The notes below the pieces were generated by a model, which was not told the origin of the DNA, searched no databases, and saw nothing but the letters and a program-made list of their open reading frames with translations. The position numbers were made by a program, and so were the translations under genes. Shown here piece after piece: positions 24,968 through 35,457 of a stretch of 64,000 bases of DNA (position 1 is the first letter of the stretch; every line of letters begins with the position of its first letter). The stretch is from Ceratothoa steindachneri (taxonomy: Eukaryota > Arthropoda > Malacostraca > Isopoda > Cymothoidae), in contig OZ018324.1 of assembly GCA_963969495.1 (NCBI GenBank), forward strand, positions 140,612,355-140,676,354. The letters run 5' to 3'.

Positions 24968-27655
24968 AATAAAGAAGAAATGTCCAAATACTATCATGTT
25001 TTGATATGATGTTTTTAAACACAATAAAACTGTTATTACCAAAGTTTCATTCATTCCTTGAAGAAGTTTAATAAATGAGGCCTATCAAAAGTTGGGGCCC
25101 ATTTTATGGGGGTCATCCTCTATACCCTCTTTTCTTTCACCAAAACTTTCTGACATTCTCTTTGATACCGCTTCAAGAAATCTTTTTTGTGAGTTTGTAA
25201 TGTTAAATATTCCGGATATCTGTTGATTCTATGCAACTCACTTAAGATAGCACTTTTCAATACTTTTTGTTATCGACCCCTTCCCTATGTCTGTCTTTCT
25301 CATTTATATATATAAACTTAATGTCTTTTCCACGGAATTAGTAAAGTCCTCCAAAACTTGAAAAATCATTAGATTTTACGTACTTTAGTCCATATCTTGT
25401 TTGTGTCCTTTGATATTGAATTTCGATATTTGCAGGAATGAAGAAGTTAGTAAAGACCTTAGAAAAATGAGGCAAGCAAATCCAGGCAAAGAAAGAAAAA
25501 ACTAAAGAACCACTTGTAAATAGAACACAAAAGTTTACTAATGATTTGACTCCGATTGGAATTGTGGAAACAAATGCGTAAAAGAATAGCAAAATTTACT
25601 GGGTTTCTTTCTTTGTTTTATTGTATGCCTATTTAATCCCCTTTTTGTTAGATTATTCTGACCAACTTTGAAATTAATTAGTTTGCAACAATTGGTTATT
25701 AAAACGAATTTATTTTATTTTCATTCACAGCTGCCCAATTAGACAAGTCATATTCCTAAAAATGTTTCGGACAAAAGTAAGTTAACTACAATATAAATCT
25801 TTTTATTTTATAAAACGCCAAATATGTTTCAATGCATCAAGCTAGAGTGTGCTCTGCTGCCAGCTAATATTATTTTTACAAAACATAAAGTTTGAAAAAT
25901 TGATTTTAGCGATAAAAATATTAGGCAATTCTTCATGCGAATGTTTTTGTGATAGTCATGGTTAAATAAATGAATAAATATAGAAATTTGGAAATGGCCA
26001 AATTTGGGGTAAGTTGAAAGAAAACCCAGTTAAAATGTTTCAAAAGTAATGAGTAAAATGACGCAATAACGTTCAAAATTAGATATTCCTTAGTGTATAT
26101 TTTATATTTATTACAATCTTAAAATACTTTCATTTCAATTCTAATTTATGCATTTCTTTCGCTAATTTAATAATTCCCATTTCGTGAATGAGGAAAGGAG
26201 TGTAGGTTTCTCTTTCTATTCCTTGCAAAATAAGTAACAAATACTTATTAAGTTCGGGAAGCAAGAGGGCAGTATTTTCTTGGACTAAAATTGCTTGGGG
26301 AAAAAATTGGTCTCATTTCACTTATTCATTTCCCAATTAATGCCCTCATTATTTTAAATAGTCTGTCAGACCTTAGTTCATAACAGAGCTCTCTTTGTGC
26401 CAAATATTTCCCTTTTGAAGTTAATAAAGAGAAAATATATTTAGGGTGAAGAAGTGTTACACATGATTAATAAACATAAAATGTTCATTTATTTGCATCT
26501 TCAGAAGTTAATTTTGTTGGTATACGCGGGAGACATTCCAATATTTACAATGTTTCTTTGCATGTATGGACACTAAAGTTTAAGTGTATACTCTATATAA
26601 CGTCAGACAACTTTTTTCTTTTTTACTAAAGCATAGTAACTTCGATTTAAATGCAAAATGCACACAATGCATTATAGAACATTGGCTTTTTCCGAAATTA
26701 CCGTTTATTGAGTCCCATATATTAGCTCGATCGAGATTAAAAAAACTTAAATCTGTTTAAAATTTAACCAACAATGTTGTATTCTCTTCGGACATCGTCA
26801 TGATTAATATGCATTACCTTACAATTTTCTAAGTTTAGTTACAATGTGCTAACTTTTTAATCATTTAACTACTCTTGTCCACTCTCTTTCCGATTATCAC
26901 AGCAACTGATATTTTCCCTAGTACCAAGTTTCCTGTCTTGAGTATATTTGATTTTTTCCTGATAAATTCAAGCCACTTCCCTTTTTATAATTGAAAAAAG
27001 CAAAATTGATCTAACAGATCCCAGAATGATAGATTTTATGATCGCCTACCCTGTTGAACTATTTACATTGACATGATCTCTCATTCTACAGTTTAAAAGC
27101 AGGTTTTCAATTCAATTTAGTACACAGAAACAAATTCAGACAGAAATTAACGTAATTAAATCTTTTATATTGTAGGCTTTATACAGATTTATAGAAATAG
27201 AGATAACCTACATCTATAATTTTATGTCACTCAAAATTCGGTAATTTTGTGAAAAAGTCAAGCAAATTAACAAAGCATGATCGTCAAAATAAAATCCGTG
27301 CTATTTATCATTTATTATTTAGCTCGAGGAGACGCTGCACAACAATTTAGCTTCAGAATATCCCCTCTACTCTTAAATGCATATATAATAAATTTTATAG
27401 TCCTTGTTGAAACCCAGGGAAATTTGGTAAATAATATTGGAGTCACTTGGACTATCACCTAAACGAACATAAAAGGTATAAGCTCACCTTAGGAAAAACC
27501 GAACGATCATACGCTAAATTTCACGAAGAAAGTATTTATAATACTTTCCCGCCTCATAATTCATATATAAGCATAGATATATGAGAGACAATTAATGATA
27601 ACAAAGAGCTTATATCATGATATAAATTAAATTTATAGAGGTTCTTTGACTGATA
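24968..27655. other. Transposon 3' flank and AT-rich non-coding region
   Basis: The first ~160 bases are probably the 3' untranslated end of the preceding transposon. They include GGGGCCCATTTTATGGGGGT near 25096-25115, a possible terminal repeat for which no left partner was found. The rest is AT-rich without recognisable genes. Confidence 0.5.
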
Positions 27656-27660
27656 TAAGT
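27656..27660. repeat. Target-site duplication TAAGT, left
   Basis: Five bases identical to 29228-29232 on the other side of the solo LTR. Confidence 0.85.
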
Positions 27661-29227
27661 TGTAGGGAAATCGTCACTTGCTTATTCCCCCTGTTCTCTC
27701 ATGGTGGAGTCACGAGGCGGTTACCGCAAAGACATTCCGCGCCAGGCATCGTCTGGTCAAGCGCGTAACCGCAGCGCCGCACCACTCGGGGCTAGGAAAG
27801 ACCTATAGATTAAAATGCAAGATCTCCCAAGGAGAGTGAGATTCAATTTCACGTCAAATAAGAAATTGGAGACGTGTTTCTCCCAAGCTCGAAGGCTAAC
27901 CAGGAACTGATGTAAGACTCGGTGTGAAAAACCGTTGGGCAAAAAAACCCTCCTGGGCCCGCCATCAAGCCTCCCCCCCCTCTTAGCACTCATCCAGTGG
28001 GGTGAAAACTTATAAATAACGAACACTAAAGAAAATCGAGGTAGTATACGTCAGTCTCTAGGTGACGAAGTTCCCGAATTAAGATCGGGCTACCGAGACT
28101 GGAGAGATAGATTACTTTGCTCGCCAGACCAAGAAGTACCCTGCAAGAGAGGCAGGGCTACCTACCCTAAGGGGCTGAGAAGCAGCTCATCCTCGAGCTA
28201 GTCCCTGGTTATCAAACCAAACGATAAGTTAACTTTTTTAAGTTATACTTACTCTCGTCAGAGAGACTCCTCATATCCTGGTGCATCTTAAACACCAGGG
28301 GTATTCCTCTTCCTTGAGGAATTGAGAAAATTAGTAGGAAAAGGCTCCCCCTCGAGCCCGTTACTCGGTTGCCGCACCGAACTCATAAGTTAACTTAGTT
28401 GAGGATACAAGTTCAACTTATTCTCGTCAGAGAAATCCCCCTCCGTTATACTCGCCCTTGAAGAAGACTGGAACTAAGAAGAAGCTCATCCTCGAGCTAG
28501 TTTCTGGTTACCAAACCGAACTTTAAGTAACTTATTCTCGTCAGAGAAACCCCCCCTCATCGATCCTCGCCCTTGAAGAAGACCCTCCCCGAGTTCAGTC
28601 CTCGTTCATGAGGAATTAAGTAACGAATGAGAAAAGCTCCCCCTCGAGCTCATTACTCGGTGGTCACACCGCACTCCAAGTTAACTTGGTTTAAGAACCA
28701 AGTTCGACTCACTCTCGCCAGAGAGACCACGACTTCCCTGGTGCCGCATAAAGCACCGTAATTGTTCTCGTCCTTGAAGACCCCCCCCCCCCCCCGGAAT
28801 ACCGTGTTGACCCTCCAGCTGCTACCCTCGCCAAAAGGACCTCGTGATTTCGCCCACCTACATTTTCCCAGGCGGCACGTGTCGTGAGACATTAACATTC
28901 CTGAGGAATTTAAACTCCAGTAGAGTTTCGTAAGTCTAAATCTTATATATTGATGTGTGTAGCGAGTTTAACTAATTTTAGAGGGTCAAACTAATTGAAT
29001 TAATTTTTGTGTATGATAATATTCAGAGTATTGCTATGGTTAATGTTTAAATTTTGTGTATTTAATTGTTAGAGTTAAAGTATAAGTTTATTTGGGGAAT
29101 TATTGTGCGTTTCTCTATATCCTTACGTATTCCCAACGGCTCTATTCTTCAAGATATTAAGATAATATTAATATTAGCACTCTTAGCACTCTTAGTTCAG
29201 AATAAAAAGAGGGAACATTCTACGGCA
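27661..29227 (+). mobile_element. Solo LTR, TGTAG family, with perfect TAAGT target duplication
   Basis: The block starts TGTAGGGAAATCG and ends CTACGGCA. It is directly flanked by TAAGT on both sides (27656-27660 and 29228-29232). The start matches the LTRs of the minus-strand element at 40-43 kb. The middle (about 28190-28750) is a degenerate tandem array sharing CTCGTCAGAGA, GTTAACTT, CCTTGA(A/G)GA and CCCCTCGAGC with those LTRs. Composition is far more GC-rich than the flanks, with long C runs. There is no internal coding region, as expected after recombination between two LTRs. At about 1567 bp it is longer than its relatives (1383 and 1414 bp). Confidence 0.85.
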
Positions 29228-29232
29228 TAAGT
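29228..29232. repeat. Target-site duplication TAAGT, right
   Basis: Pairs with 27656-27660. A 5-bp duplication is typical of Ty3/Gypsy integration. Confidence 0.85.
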
Positions 29233-29364
29233 GGAGAGGTATAGGTACTAACAATAAAGTGGAGAGGGAATACAAAAAATGAGATTGAAATAAGTTAATT
29301 ATAGAAGTAAAAGTAACTCGGCAGTGAAGTATTGACAAAGTTAGAAAAACACTGTTAAGTAAAC

Positions 29365-29490
29365 ACACTAGCCAACAAATTTTAACTTTGTCTCTGCTAC
29401 TTGAGTAATTCTTATTGTAGCTAACTATTTCTGGTGCGGTGATTCCAAATATGTGATCAGATTTGTTCTAGCACGTAAGGTTCCTGAGTT
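29365..29490 (+). repeat. Terminal inverted repeat, left (imperfect)
   Basis: Contains ACACTAGCCAA, then TGCTACTTGAGTAA, GGTGATTCC and TTGTTCTAGCACGTAAGGTT followed by CCTGAGTT. These match the complement of 37325-37440 in order, with indels. The 20-base core TTGTTCTAGCACGTAAGGTT is identical in both. Confidence 0.6.
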
Positions 29491-29673
29491 ATTCAACTAG
29501 GCTATATGGCTCACTTTGTCACCTTGGATCAATTAATGATATAATTATTACGAGTTTGAGAAGAATGAGACATTTCTGGGCGAAGGTTTGCAATAGGAGC
29601 ACCCTATTTGACATTATGTACGTCCTTTTGCAGACCCAGACACGATATGCATTACATATAAAAGAGGTAGTAC

Positions 29674-31138
29674 TCACCTAACTATAAATTTCTTCAAAAA
29701 TGTTTGACTCTTGCTCTTGCGCTTGTATGTAGATATAGGATCCTTCCGTTGTAGGAAACAGCAGTAGTCACCCATCATATTTTTGGTGAGGCAGCCTTGA
29801 TACCTGCTTTCCATCATTTTGATATTTCAGTGGAACCTATCCCAATGTTCGTCACTAATAGCACCCAAATCAGATGGAAAGAAATCTAGATGCGAATGCA
29901 AAAAATGCATCTTAAGGACATCCAGCACCCAATTCGTTGATAAACCTTTAGCATGTTGTCCACTAGTTCTGTATAGTTTTCAGACCGATGATTACAAAGG
30001 AAGTTCTGCACTACATGCACAAATGAATCCCATGCTGCCAACACAAGTGGAGTTATTATATTTCTGAACTCCCTCTCATGTATCAATTCTCTGATCTCGG
30101 GCCCTAACAAATGCCAGCTTTAAGTTTAGCATCGGTTTTCTTTGCACAAAATTCTTCTTTGAGATAATGGAATCAATCAGAATCATGGGCCATTTATTGC
30201 TTTAACAAAATTCGTGATAAGGTCAAGTTTGTTATGAAGTCGTGGAAGGTATATCTTTTCTGGATGTACCAAGGGCATGTGCTTTACATTAGATCGGCCA
30301 ACTATGTGTTCTTCTCTTTCGTGCCACTTTTGACAATATAATGATTCTTCTCGTCACGGTTGTTATATAGGCATAAAAAGCACATATTCTTTGTTTATAC
30401 TAACTGCAGTCCAAGGAATAAAGAAATTACCTTTAAATCACCACAGATATTCCAACTATGATACGGTTAATGAACACCTTCCAAAATAAATTTCATTGAG
30501 TCATATGTCTCTGATGCCAACAATAGGTTCGACAGGAATTGAAGGGTTTTGTTAACATTGTGTAGAAACACAGCTTTAAGGTTAGCAGTGCTTGCATCGA
30601 TGAATAATCTTCATTCATCAGGTAGATGCTCGTTTCCTAGCTGTCCATGAGGCCATTAACATCAGTACAAAAACAAGCACCAGCTTCTTATTTATAAAAG
30701 GCAGATAAGGCCTCATAGCCTTTACGGAAAGTAGTTATTTTTGCGCCGACCTCTAGAAGATTCCATTGTTGTAGTCTGGATTCCACAGTTCTGCGTTCTC
30801 GTTTGACAATGAAAAATCCCTCACCAAATCATTCAATCCTTTTTGATTTATTAATGGATCTTCTATTCCTTAGAATCATTCCCATACATTTCATCGTCAT
30901 TGTTATCCTCCTCTTTAGGCAATGAATCATCTTCTTTAACTGCACTAGCGGATGGAGGAACTTGGATTAGAATCTCCATATTATGTGGGACTGTTTTTAT
31001 AGCTGACTTCCATCTGAATATAGAATTTTTGACTTGTTCTTATTTGAGAATCTCCCAATATTTGTCATACAAAAGTAGCAATTAAAAACATGAATTTTAT
31101 TTGCTCACGCCACACCATTGGTACAGCAAAAGGCATAC
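29674..31138 (-). pseudogene. Orphan arthropod protein family, middle and C-terminal part, copy 1
   Basis: Minus-strand fragments follow a widespread, uncharacterised arthropod family. Next to the Gypsy insertion is a MPFAVPMVWRE block. Further on come a GDLKV-like block and CFLCLYNNRDE (about 30360-30390), which carries a CxxC pair. Then come CPWYIQKRYTFHD, PEIRELIHEREFRNIITPL (about 30045-30105) and AAWDSFVHVVQNFLCNHRSE. The last blocks are HFLHSHLDFFPSDLGAISDEHW (29830-29900) and IKMMESRYQGCLTKNMMGDYCC. The frame ends RKSKSQTFLKKFIVR and a stop at 29674-29676. Conserved Asp/His/Glu positions (GDLK, HSHLDFF, SDEHWDRFH) could form a DDE-type RNase-H active site, but that is my inference. Frameshifts and stops show it is dead. 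Its N-terminus lies beyond the Gypsy element at 36837-37058. Confidence 0.75.
31134..31138. repeat. Target-site duplication CATAC, left
   Basis: Immediately before the 5' LTR. Identical to 36832-36836 after the 3' LTR. Confidence 0.9.
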
Positions 31139-32507
31139 TGTGATAGAACGAGTTAATTTCAACTCCTATCCCATATTATTAAAAACCACGATGGTGCCCA
31201 CGTGCATCTTCGATTCGAGGCTTGGAATCTTATCTCAGCTAAGGATGCCAATGTTTAAACAAGGAGGTTATCGTCCCCCCGTTCACCCCCATACGCCGAC
31301 CTCGCCAGATCGAGTTAGGCCTATGAACAGATAAGACATTTTTCTCCGGCCCGGCTGTGCGTTCCCTCCAAGCTTTCACTCCATTTTCCCCCACGCCAAG
31401 GAGATGTCCTGGCTATTTATATAGAAACTTTACCACTAAGATGAGATTGGAGATCCAGATTTTCGTCCTGAAACATCACCACGACCCTCTCTCCCTTTGT
31501 GCGCCAAGGGACCTCGACCTCGAGATTCACCCTCACTTGTCCAGAAGGAGGACAATATTCCTTGAGTGCCAAAGGTTCGAGCCTTTCCGACGTCAAGTCC
31601 CCAAGGCTTCCCCCCCTCCCTGTTGTTCAAAGGAGAACAGCATTAGAACAGCCATTGTTCGTTTTGAGCCCTTCGCCAAGAAACGGTTCTCATCCCCCCC
31701 TGTTGTTCAAGGAGAACAGCATTAGAACAGCCATTGTTCGTTTTGAGCCCTTCGCCAAGAAACGGTTCTCATCCCCCCCTGTTGTTCAAGGGAGAACAGC
31801 ATTAAAACAGCCATTGTTCGTTTTGAGCCCTTCGCCAAGAAACGGTTCTCACCCCCCCTGTTGTTCAAGGAGAACAACATTAGAACAGCCCTTGTTCTTG
31901 AGCCCGTAGACAAGAGACGGTTCTCATCCCCCCCCTTTGTTCAGAAGAGAACAAAGTAGAACGGCCATTGTTCTTTAAGCCGTTCGTCGAGTAACGGTTC
32001 TCCTTTCCAAGACGCCTCGTCGGGATCCTTTTATCCCCCCCCTTCGGCTGGAACTCGCCAGCGGACCGAATATTCCTTCAAGTACCTTCCACTGCACCCT
32101 AATGAAAAGTTACGTAAGCTAAACGTCACCTTTGGAGTATTGATCCCTTTTGTCAATTCTATCCTGTGCTTTAAATTGTTTATCGAACCATCCCATCTCT
32201 TTAACTCTATATTTGTTTTACCTTTTTTTTCCCTTAAATCCTTGGATTAGCCCGAGTCTCCACGACCCTTTCCATTCTGTTTATGTCAATATTTTCCGTT
32301 TTTGTGTATTGTTTATAGTTATTATTAATAAAACTCTATTTTATTAATGATAGCAATATTATTATCCTTGAGCTCAGTTCCACTTCTTAAGCATTTTGAA
32401 GATACATAATATCGGCCGCCAGACAGTAACGCACTCTAAAGATAATTAAGGAAGTTCCCTCAACGAATAGTGTTATATATAGTATCGTCGGGAGTCATTC
32501 TACGACA
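31139..32507 (+). repeat. Gypsy 5' LTR
   Basis: TG...CA ends. TATA-like TATTTATATA at 31414-31423 lies upstream of a ~79-bp tandem array (31621-31960) and long C runs. A poly(A) signal AATAAA lies at 32327-32332. Composition is GC-richer in the first 1 kb and AT-rich in the last 0.4 kb. Confidence 0.95.
31621..31960 (+). repeat. Tandem ~79-bp repeats inside the 5' LTR
   Basis: About four full units and a degenerate fifth begin near 31621, 31701, 31780, 31859 and 31937, each starting TGTTGTTCAA or similar. Each good unit holds GAACAGCCATTGTTC (an inverted repeat with 5-base spacer) and CGCCAAGAAACGGTTCTC, and is closed by a C run. Possibly an enhancer array. Function unknown. Confidence 0.9.
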
Positions 32508-32529
32508 TATATACATATACTATTTAATT

Positions 32530-32540
32530 TGGTATCAGGT
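32530..32540 (+). promoter_or_regulatory. Possible primer-binding site
   Basis: TGGTATCAGGT begins with the TGG expected to pair with a tRNA CCA end. It lies 22 bases after the 5' LTR, which is further than usual. The same 11-mer lies 4 bases from the 5' LTR of the minus-strand element (42051-42061), which strengthens the call. The tRNA was not identified. Confidence 0.5.
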
Positions 32541-32871
32541 GTGTAAGGTTTAACGCTATATCTTTGCTAACACTGGTCTCAGTCGAGTAAAGCATAGTGT
32601 TATTCGTTATAATAATAGAATATAGTAGTTCCCTTTTGTTTTAACGATTGCTATCCCCTTTTTTTTGAAACTTAAGAAGCTGGAGTAGCTCAAGGAATGG
32701 TTATAATAATTTGTTTGTGTTTTTTTTGTGATTTTAGTCAGTGGTTATTTAGATTGAGAAACCAAGTACGAATAGGTCAGTGCCCATATTTAGGTAGGCT
32801 AATTCTATAGAGGCATAATTCTTGTTGCGAGGAATTTTAGTTGGTTGACTAGTGCTTCCCAAAGTGCAAAG

Positions 32872-33252
32872 ATGACTCAGTTTGAAATCTTTAAATCGCA
32901 AGGAGAGTCCTGTGGACTTTCCGGAAAAGAACTAATTGAGTACATTCAAGAAGAACGTGAAAGAGAAATACAACGAGAAGAAAGAGAAAGAGAGGAACGG
33001 ATAAGACAAGCTGAGCTTCAGATTGAATTAGCTCGGATTAAAGCAGAAGTTCAAAGAAAAAAGGTAGAAAAAGAAAGAGAAAGAGAGGAACGGGAAAGAG
33101 TAAACCAACGAGAAGAACGAGAAGGAAAAATACAACGAGAAGAACGAGAAAAAGAAATCCAACGAGAAGAAAGAAGGACGGACTCGCGCTCCTTCCCAGG
33201 AAAGCTGACAAAGTTTCCGAGCCCCATAAAACCCCAAAACTTCTTTCCCTAA
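32872..33252 (+). pseudogene. Gypsy gag, N-terminal part (126 codons)
   Basis: Starts at ATG 32872 (MTQFEIFKSQGESCGLSGKE) and becomes an extremely charged Arg/Glu/Lys stretch that repeats ERERE and QREERE motifs, predicted to form a long coiled coil. This resembles N-terminal gag segments of arthropod Gypsy elements. It ends at TAA 33250-33252, but the same frame continues open to 33658 through the zinc knuckle and protease, so the stop splits a once continuous frame. The usual gag capsid portion is not evident. The family's full-length gag is several hundred residues, so this is shortened. Confidence 0.8.
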
Positions 33253-33660
33253 AACCAACAACGGGACTCCAAACCTCCCGTTAAGACTTCTCCTCCATCT
33301 CTCTTCCCGAAGCGACCAACCATATGCTTCACCTGTGGTGTAGAAAACCACATGAGCTGGAATTGCCCCCAAAATTCTAGGCTTAAAAGCGGACCAGCCC
33401 ACCAAGTTCACCAGATTAATGCAACCCCGGCTCCCCCGGTGGTGCAGACCCAAGCAGAAACTTCTGCCCCTCCGTCAGGCCACCAGGTAAATTTTGTTTT
33501 TGGTAAAAGTTCATCGGGAACTTTGAAATATGAGGAGGGCAGCGTGGACAGCTGTCGAGTATTGACTCTCGTCAGGGACACAGGATGTACGTGCTTCATC
33601 GTGTCCGACGAACTCCTCCCAGTGGCCTCTAACCACAAGAAAATTTGCGGTGGTACATGA
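33253..33660 (+). pseudogene. Gypsy nucleocapsid zinc knuckle and protease start
   Basis: Same frame as the preceding gag part, after one TAA. CFTCGVENHMSWNC (33325-33366) is a CCHC zinc knuckle of the nucleic-acid-binding type (CX2CX4HX4C). About 70 residues later RDTGCTCFIVSDELLP (from about 33574) contains the aspartic protease DTG motif (Asp codon 33577-33579), in a form usual for arthropod Gypsy elements (DTGA/S to DTGC here). The frame ends at TGA 33658-33660. The rest of the protease continues in another frame. Confidence 0.85.
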
Positions 33661-34241
33661 CCAACTTGGGCGGGCGAACCGATTCCCCGTCGCTAGATGT
33701 TACCTGCAGTGTCAATATTATAATGGCTGGGCTGAAGTCATTGTAGCACCCATACAATTCTGTTCCCTACTTATGGGACAGAGCCCCAAAGTAAGTTTCG
33801 ACCCTGTGTTTCAGGCCGCCCTTCCTCAAGGCCGAGATAAGAAAGAAGCCCAGGAGCCCGTCCCCATCAGAACCCCGATACCGTCCGATTTCTCGGAGAC
33901 CCCTAACCAGGACTTTAGTACGGCAAAAGAGGAGTGTGAATCACTAAAACCCTTAGGTGATAAGGCCCCAGACAGGGACACGGAGACTGTCCCTGGACCC
34001 CAAGAAAAAAAAGAACCCCCAACGCGCCCATGGAGATACCTTCGTAGAACTGGACGAAGCATCGGCGCTTGAAGAGGATTGCCCCGCGGAGTCCCTTAAT
34101 GTAATCCAGACAGTGTGCATCCAACCTGATGCCGATTACCCTCCTCTTTCCCTACCAGGCGAGTCTTTAGAACCCTCTGAACTGGATAGTGACGCGCAGC
34201 TGACACCACGTCCAAAGAGTCAGCTACAAGAACTAATTAAA
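33661..34241 (+). pseudogene. Gypsy protease remainder and linker
   Basis: In a shifted frame, CYLQCQYYNGWAEVIVAPI and QFCSLLMGQ (about 33698-33784) match the second half of the retropepsin. A Pro/Glu/Lys-rich linker follows, then acidic sequence with DYPPLSLPGESLEPSELD in a third frame (to about 34190). This is the region just before reverse transcriptase in related elements. At about 34240 the sequence jumps into the late part of reverse transcriptase, marking a deletion junction. Confidence 0.65.
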
Positions 34242-35030
34242 TGGAATCACCATTTACCCGCCCTATTAGCTCTTTTCGAGCAACTGCGTGAAAATGCCTC
34301 ACCATTGGCCACAGCAAATGCCAGTTTGCCCACGAAACCATCAAATATTTGGGTTTCAAAATAGGACAAAGCAAGTTAGGTCCCCACGAGAACAAGATTA
34401 AGGCAATCGCCCACATGCCCCTCCCGATTACAAAGAAGCCATTAAGATCGTTCATAGGATCAGCTTCTCCCTATCAGCGATTTGTTCCGAATTTCGCTGC
34501 AATTTTGGCCCCCCTATGCCCCCTTCAGGAAAAGAATTTCTCCGATCGTTTACGTTGGAATGATGTCGCTGTTTCCCATTTTAATCAGCTCAAAAGTAAG
34601 TTCATTTCTGCCCCCATTTTTAAGTTGCCCAACCCGGAAAAATCCGTTGGGGTTAAGACCGACGTGATCAACGAGGGCATTGGAGGTGTACTCCTTCAAT
34701 ACGTGGATGACAGAACGAGTCATCCAGTTGCATATGCTAGTCGTCAATTATTACCACGCAGAAAGAGATATGCCACTAGAGAAAAGATAGCTCTATCAAT
34801 TATCTGGGTCATAGACAAATTCAAGCTGTACTTGATATGTAAAGAATTCCAAATAGGAACCGACCACCGTCCGTTAGCCTATATCAGGAATTTGAGACAC
34901 TCAAACGGCCGCATCATGCGCTGGAGTTTACTCTTGCAAGAGTATCAGTTTAAAATAAATTAGATAAAAGGTTCCGATAACCAGGTCGCTGACGCACTCA
35001 GTATGAATGCGTTACCGAATAGCGTAGAAT
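34242..35030 (+). pseudogene. Gypsy reverse transcriptase C-terminus and RNase H
   Basis: Begins WNHHLPALLALFEQL, the helix that follows the YxDD palm in Gypsy reverse transcriptases. After a frameshift near 34290 it continues CQFAHETIKYLGFKIGQ, then SFIGSASPYQRFVPNFAAIL (thumb). The RNase H part has DVINEGIGGVLLQYVDD, HPVAYASRQLLPRRKRYATR, EKIALSIIWVIDKFKLYL and GTDHRPLAYIRNLRHSNGRI. A TAG at 34961-34963 is followed in frame by the usual end GSDNQVADALS. Fingers and palm, including the catalytic aspartates, are absent, and no integrase follows. Non-functional. Confidence 0.9.
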
Positions 35031-35457
35031 AATTGTATTCATAGGATTAGTATCTCCATGTAGGTATATACCGTCTTGTACGACTTAATTTAAGATTCTT
35101 TTGTAATATAATTAATTAATGTATATGTCTGAATTTTGTAACGCTCAATGTCTAATTTTTTTTGTATCTCTATATATTTATTCTTATTAATTTCCGTATA
35201 AATTATTTTGTCCCGTATGTACTAAGTTTATATCATTTCATTGTTCCATGCCCTTTTTTTTTCTTTAATTAAGTTGTATTGAAGGTTATTTTCCCCTGTA
35301 ATCTAAAGATCAAAATAATCATATGTATTGAGGTAATACTAGTTAGGTGCAGGAAGGTACGGTTGGTACAAGAAAACGAGTTCCCCACAACGGAGCTCTA
35401 TCGTTGTCCCTTCTCTCTTTTTTTTTCGAAGTGACAACTTCCCCTGGAATGGAGGGG
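35031..35457 (+). other. Non-coding 3' part of the Gypsy interior with polypurine tract
   Basis: AT-rich and non-coding where an integrase would be expected. It ends in GGAATGGAGGGG (35446-35457), directly against the 3' LTR, a good polypurine tract for plus-strand priming. Confidence 0.75.

Noticed and set aside
31357..31909. Overlapping open frames inside the Gypsy LTRs
   Set aside because: They arise from the pyrimidine-rich tandem array, which lacks stops. The same frames appear in both LTRs and do not resemble proteins.
33028..33453. 141-codon minus-strand frame rich in Phe and Ser
   Set aside because: Antisense shadow of the Arg/Glu-rich gag.
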